Source: Eubacteriales bacterium
GTDB taxonomy: Bacteria > Bacillota_A > Clostridia > Christensenellales > Aristaeellaceae
Direction: 5' to 3'
Length of the DNA stretch: 8,493 nucleotides
Assembly: GCA_029974855.1 (NCBI GenBank)
Contig: JARKQO010000090.1
Span: forward strand, 1 to 8,493
This document shows, piece after piece, positions 6,651 to 8,493 of the stretch. The translations under genes and the position numbers were made by a program. Position 1 is the first letter of the stretch; every line of letters begins with the position of its first letter. The notes beneath the pieces were generated by a model. That model saw only the letters and a list, made by a program, of their open reading frames with translations, ran no database searches and had not been told where the DNA came from.

Positions 6651-7238
6651 ATGGCAACGGCCTTTACGTCAAAGGAGAGGGCCTTCATCGAGGAAAAGCT
6701 GCGGGAGGTGGCGCTGGAATGTGCCGCTTCCATGGGCATGCGCCGCACTACCGTGGAGGAGCTGGCCAGGCGGGCGGGCATCAGCAAGGGGGCCTTCTAT
6801 ACCTTTTTCGAGAGCAAGGAGCACCTGTTTCTGAGCATGCTGGAGCAGGTGCACAGCGAAATCTACGGCCGGGCCAAGCGGGTCTTTGACGAAAGCGCGG
6901 CCCTGCCCCCCTGGCAGCGGGCCGCCCGGGCCATGAAGGAGGTCTGCCACGCCGCTTTGGAGAAGTGCATCCTTCCCTTCACCCAGGAGGAACTGCCCTT
7001 GCTGCTGCGCCGCCTGCCTGAGCAGCTTCTGTTGGGGCATTACCACAGCGACGAGGAGCATTTGCAACAGCTTCTGACAGAGGGCGGCCTGGCGTTTTCC
7101 CTGGATTTGGACACGGTGGGGGCCATCGTGAGGCTGCTGCTGATGTCCCTGGTGTTTCGCCAGGAGATCGGGCCGGGCTTTGACCGGGCCCTGGACGCGC
7201 TGATCGACGGGGCTTGCAAGGAATTTGTGCAAGCCTGA
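6651..7238 (+). CDS. TetR/AcrR-family transcriptional regulator
   Basis: DNA-binding repressor of 195 residues, the usual length for the family. The helix-turn-helix covers about 33-53 (TTVEELARRAGISKGAFYTFF), followed by the conserved ESKEHLFLSML helix. The C-terminal part (about 70-195) is helical and variable, as expected for the ligand-binding and dimerisation domain. The start is supported by AAGGAGG (6634-6640), which overlaps the stop codon of the adaptor gene, so the two genes are probably translationally linked. Position inside an export operon suggests it represses that operon and is released by an exported compound or stress signal, by analogy with AcrR and QacR (inference). The ATACGGTC repeats at 2497-2519 are the obvious candidate site. 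Confidence 0.95.
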   Translation: MATAFTSKERAFIEEKLREVALECAASMGMRRTTVEELARRAGISKGAFYTFFESKEHLFLSMLEQVHSEIYGRAKRVFDESAALPPWQRAARAMKEVCHAALEKCILPFTQEELPLLLRRLPEQLLLGHYHSDEEHLQQLLTEGGLAFSLDLDTVGAIVRLLLMSLVFRQEIGPGFDRALDALIDGACKEFVQA

Positions 7239-7251
7239 GAGGAGAGGGCAT

Positions 7252-8262
7252 ATGGGCCTGGGTCCAAGGGGGGGCAAAGGCCCCGGAAAAGAGGCGGCCG
7301 CCGCCGTGGGGCGGAAAAAGCCGCCGGTCCGCAGCCTGAAATGGTTTCTTCCCGCCGCCCTGGGGCTGGTGGCCTTGGCCTTGGCGGCTTTTTTCCTTTG
7401 GCCCAGGGGCGGCGTTTTGCAAGCTCCCGCCCCCTCCCCCCAGCTGCTGGCCCAGGCCCAAAGCCTGGACCACATCCGCGTCACCGCCGCCTTTGATCCC
7501 GCCCAATACCAGATCACCGTGGCCCAGGAGCTGACCCTGACCAACCGGGGCGGGGAGCCCAGAAGCAGCCTGGTGCTGCGGACCTACCCCAACGCCTTCC
7601 AAAGCCCGGACACCAGCCCGGCGGCCACCCAGGAGCTCTATGAGGGCTGCTACCCCCAGGGCTTTTCGGCGGGTTCTTTGGTGATCTCCTCCGCCGGGCT
7701 GGCCCGGGCAAGGGAGGAGCCCAGCGTCGCCCCCTACCGGTACACGGACGAGGCCAAAACCGTGCTGCTGTTTCCCCTGTCCACTCCCTGGGAGCCTGGG
7801 GAAACCCTGGCGGTGCGCCTGGCCTACACCCTGAACATCCCCCGGCTGGCGGGCCGCTTTGGGGAAAACGAGGGCCTGTGGATTTTGGGAAATGCCTTTC
7901 CTTTGCCTGCGGTCTACCAGGAGGGCTCCTACCGGGAGGACCCTTACTATGCCGTAGGGGACCCCTTTCTCAGCGAATGCGCCAACTTCACCGTAGCCTT
8001 GACCCTTCCCCAGGGATACGTGGCCGCGGGCAGCGCCTGGCCCACCGTGACCCCCCTGGAGGACGGGGGCAGCCTCTATTCCTTTGAGGCCTTTTCCATC
8101 CGGGACTTTGCCCTGTGCCTGTCCCAGGGGTATGAATTGGCCCAGGGCATGGAGGGGGAGGTGCTGGTCAGCGTGTACGCCCGGGAGGAGGAAGCCGCGT
8201 CTTTGGCTTTGGGCTATGCCCGCCGGGCCCTGGCCTGCTACCGGGAGGCCTTCGGCCCCTAA
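7252..8262 (+). CDS. N-terminal part of a membrane-anchored M1-family metallopeptidase, ended by a premature TAA
   Basis: The 336 residues comprise a basic, glycine-rich cytoplasmic tail (1-30), one membrane segment (about 31-50), a proline-rich spacer, and a beta-rich domain (about 70-300). That domain resembles the N-terminal domain of M1 aminopeptidases: YQITVAQELTLTNRG (86-100) and LRTYPNAFQSPDTSPA (109-124). The ATG at 7252 follows GGAGAGGG 13 bp after the TetR stop; an in-frame ATG at 7225 would overlap the TetR gene and has a poorer site. The reading frame ends at TAA (8260-8262) in the middle of a FGPxPYPS stretch. The same frame then continues without any shift into the catalytic domain, so this product alone would lack the active site. 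Two other genes in the operon end in TAA, so reassignment of TAA is unlikely. It may be a true nonsense allele or a base error. Confidence 0.85.
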   Translation: MGLGPRGGKGPGKEAAAAVGRKKPPVRSLKWFLPAALGLVALALAAFFLWPRGGVLQAPAPSPQLLAQAQSLDHIRVTAAFDPAQYQITVAQELTLTNRGGEPRSSLVLRTYPNAFQSPDTSPAATQELYEGCYPQGFSAGSLVISSAGLARAREEPSVAPYRYTDEAKTVLLFPLSTPWEPGETLAVRLAYTLNIPRLAGRFGENEGLWILGNAFPLPAVYQEGSYREDPYYAVGDPFLSECANFTVALTLPQGYVAAGSAWPTVTPLEDGGSLYSFEAFSIRDFALCLSQGYELAQGMEGEVLVSVYAREEEAASLALGYARRALACYREAFGP

Positions 8263-8493
8263 CCCTATCCGTCCTTCACCTTGGCGGAGGCGGCCTTTCC
8301 CTTTGGGGGCATGGAATACCCCTGCTTGGTGATGTTGGGGAGCGGGCAACTCCAAAAGGGCGGCCAGGACCTGGAGCTGCTGGTGGCCCACGAAACCGCC
8401 CATCAATGGTGGTACGGGGTGGTGGGCAGCGACCAGGTGAACCAGCCCTGGCAGGACGAGGCCCTGTGCGAGTACAGCCTTTTGCCCTATGTG
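8263..8493 (+). pseudogene. Catalytic part of the interrupted M1 metallopeptidase (continues past window)
   Basis: These 77 codons are in the same frame as the preceding gene and lie directly after its TAA. They carry GGMEYP (15-20, the M1 substrate-binding motif corresponding to GAMEN), HETAH (43-47, genomic 8389-8403; the HEXXH zinc site with catalytic glutamate) followed by QWWYG, and, exactly 18 residues after the second histidine, the third zinc ligand E66 in WQDEALCEY (8458-8460). This HEXXH-X18-E layout is diagnostic of M1 gluzincins. All active-site residues seen are intact, so the only visible damage is the upstream stop. Internal restart at ATG 8311 is conceivable, but it would begin at the substrate-binding motif and is unlikely to give a folded enzyme. 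The gene continues beyond the window. Confidence 0.85.

Noticed and set aside
8250..8320. Frameshift in the M1 gene
   Set aside because: The GMEYP and HETAH segments are in the same frame as the N-terminal part (both at positions with remainder 1 modulo 3), so the break is an in-frame stop and not an insertion or deletion.
6979..8406. 475-residue minus-strand open frame opposite the TetR and M1 genes
   Set aside because: High GC makes long antisense frames common. The translation is Q/G/P-rich without domains, while the plus strand carries clear TetR and M1 motifs.

Overview
The window looks like chromosomal DNA from a GC-rich member of the Clostridia, probably an Oscillospiraceae-type gut anaerobe. 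This is inferred from the high GC content, strong AGGAGG-type ribosome binding sites, an AT-rich consensus-like promoter in the intergenic space, and protein families typical of that group. No rRNA, tRNA, CRISPR array, insertion sequence or phage gene was seen. The genes point outward from a short regulatory region at about 2309-2546.

Left side, minus strand (1-2308). Three genes are read right to left. The first is a small membrane-anchored protein with the three sequence signatures of chagasin-type (MEROPS I42) cysteine peptidase inhibitors (1820-2308), followed by a probable terminator. Next comes a near-consensus promoter (TTTACA, 17 bp, TATAAT) that drives a membrane-fusion/adaptor protein of the MacA/HlyD type (692-1639). 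Thirteen bases later starts a MacB/LolD-type ABC ATPase (1-678) that runs off the window edge; a FtsX/MacB-type permease would be expected beyond it.

Right side, plus strand (2472-8493). An extended -10 promoter is followed by two copies of ATACGGTC, candidate operator half-sites. After these come an ABC ATPase starting at GTG (2547-3248), a 768-residue permease with two FtsX-type modules (3242-5548, overlapping the ATPase gene), a secreted adaptor with two lipoyl-like units (5577-6635), a TetR-family regulator (6651-7238), and a membrane-anchored M1-family zinc metallopeptidase (from 7252). Gaps are -7, 28, 15 and 13 bp, so this looks like one operon. The peptidase frame is broken by an in-frame TAA at 8260-8262. 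The same frame then continues with GMEYP, HETAH and the third zinc ligand, so a substitution rather than a frameshift has split an otherwise recognisable gene.

Taken together, the window holds two separate MacAB-like export systems back to back. A peptidase inhibitor sits between them, and a local TetR repressor and a cell-surface peptidase lie downstream of one of them. The likely theme is export of, or defence against, peptides or amphiphilic compounds at the cell envelope. The substrate cannot be read from the sequence.
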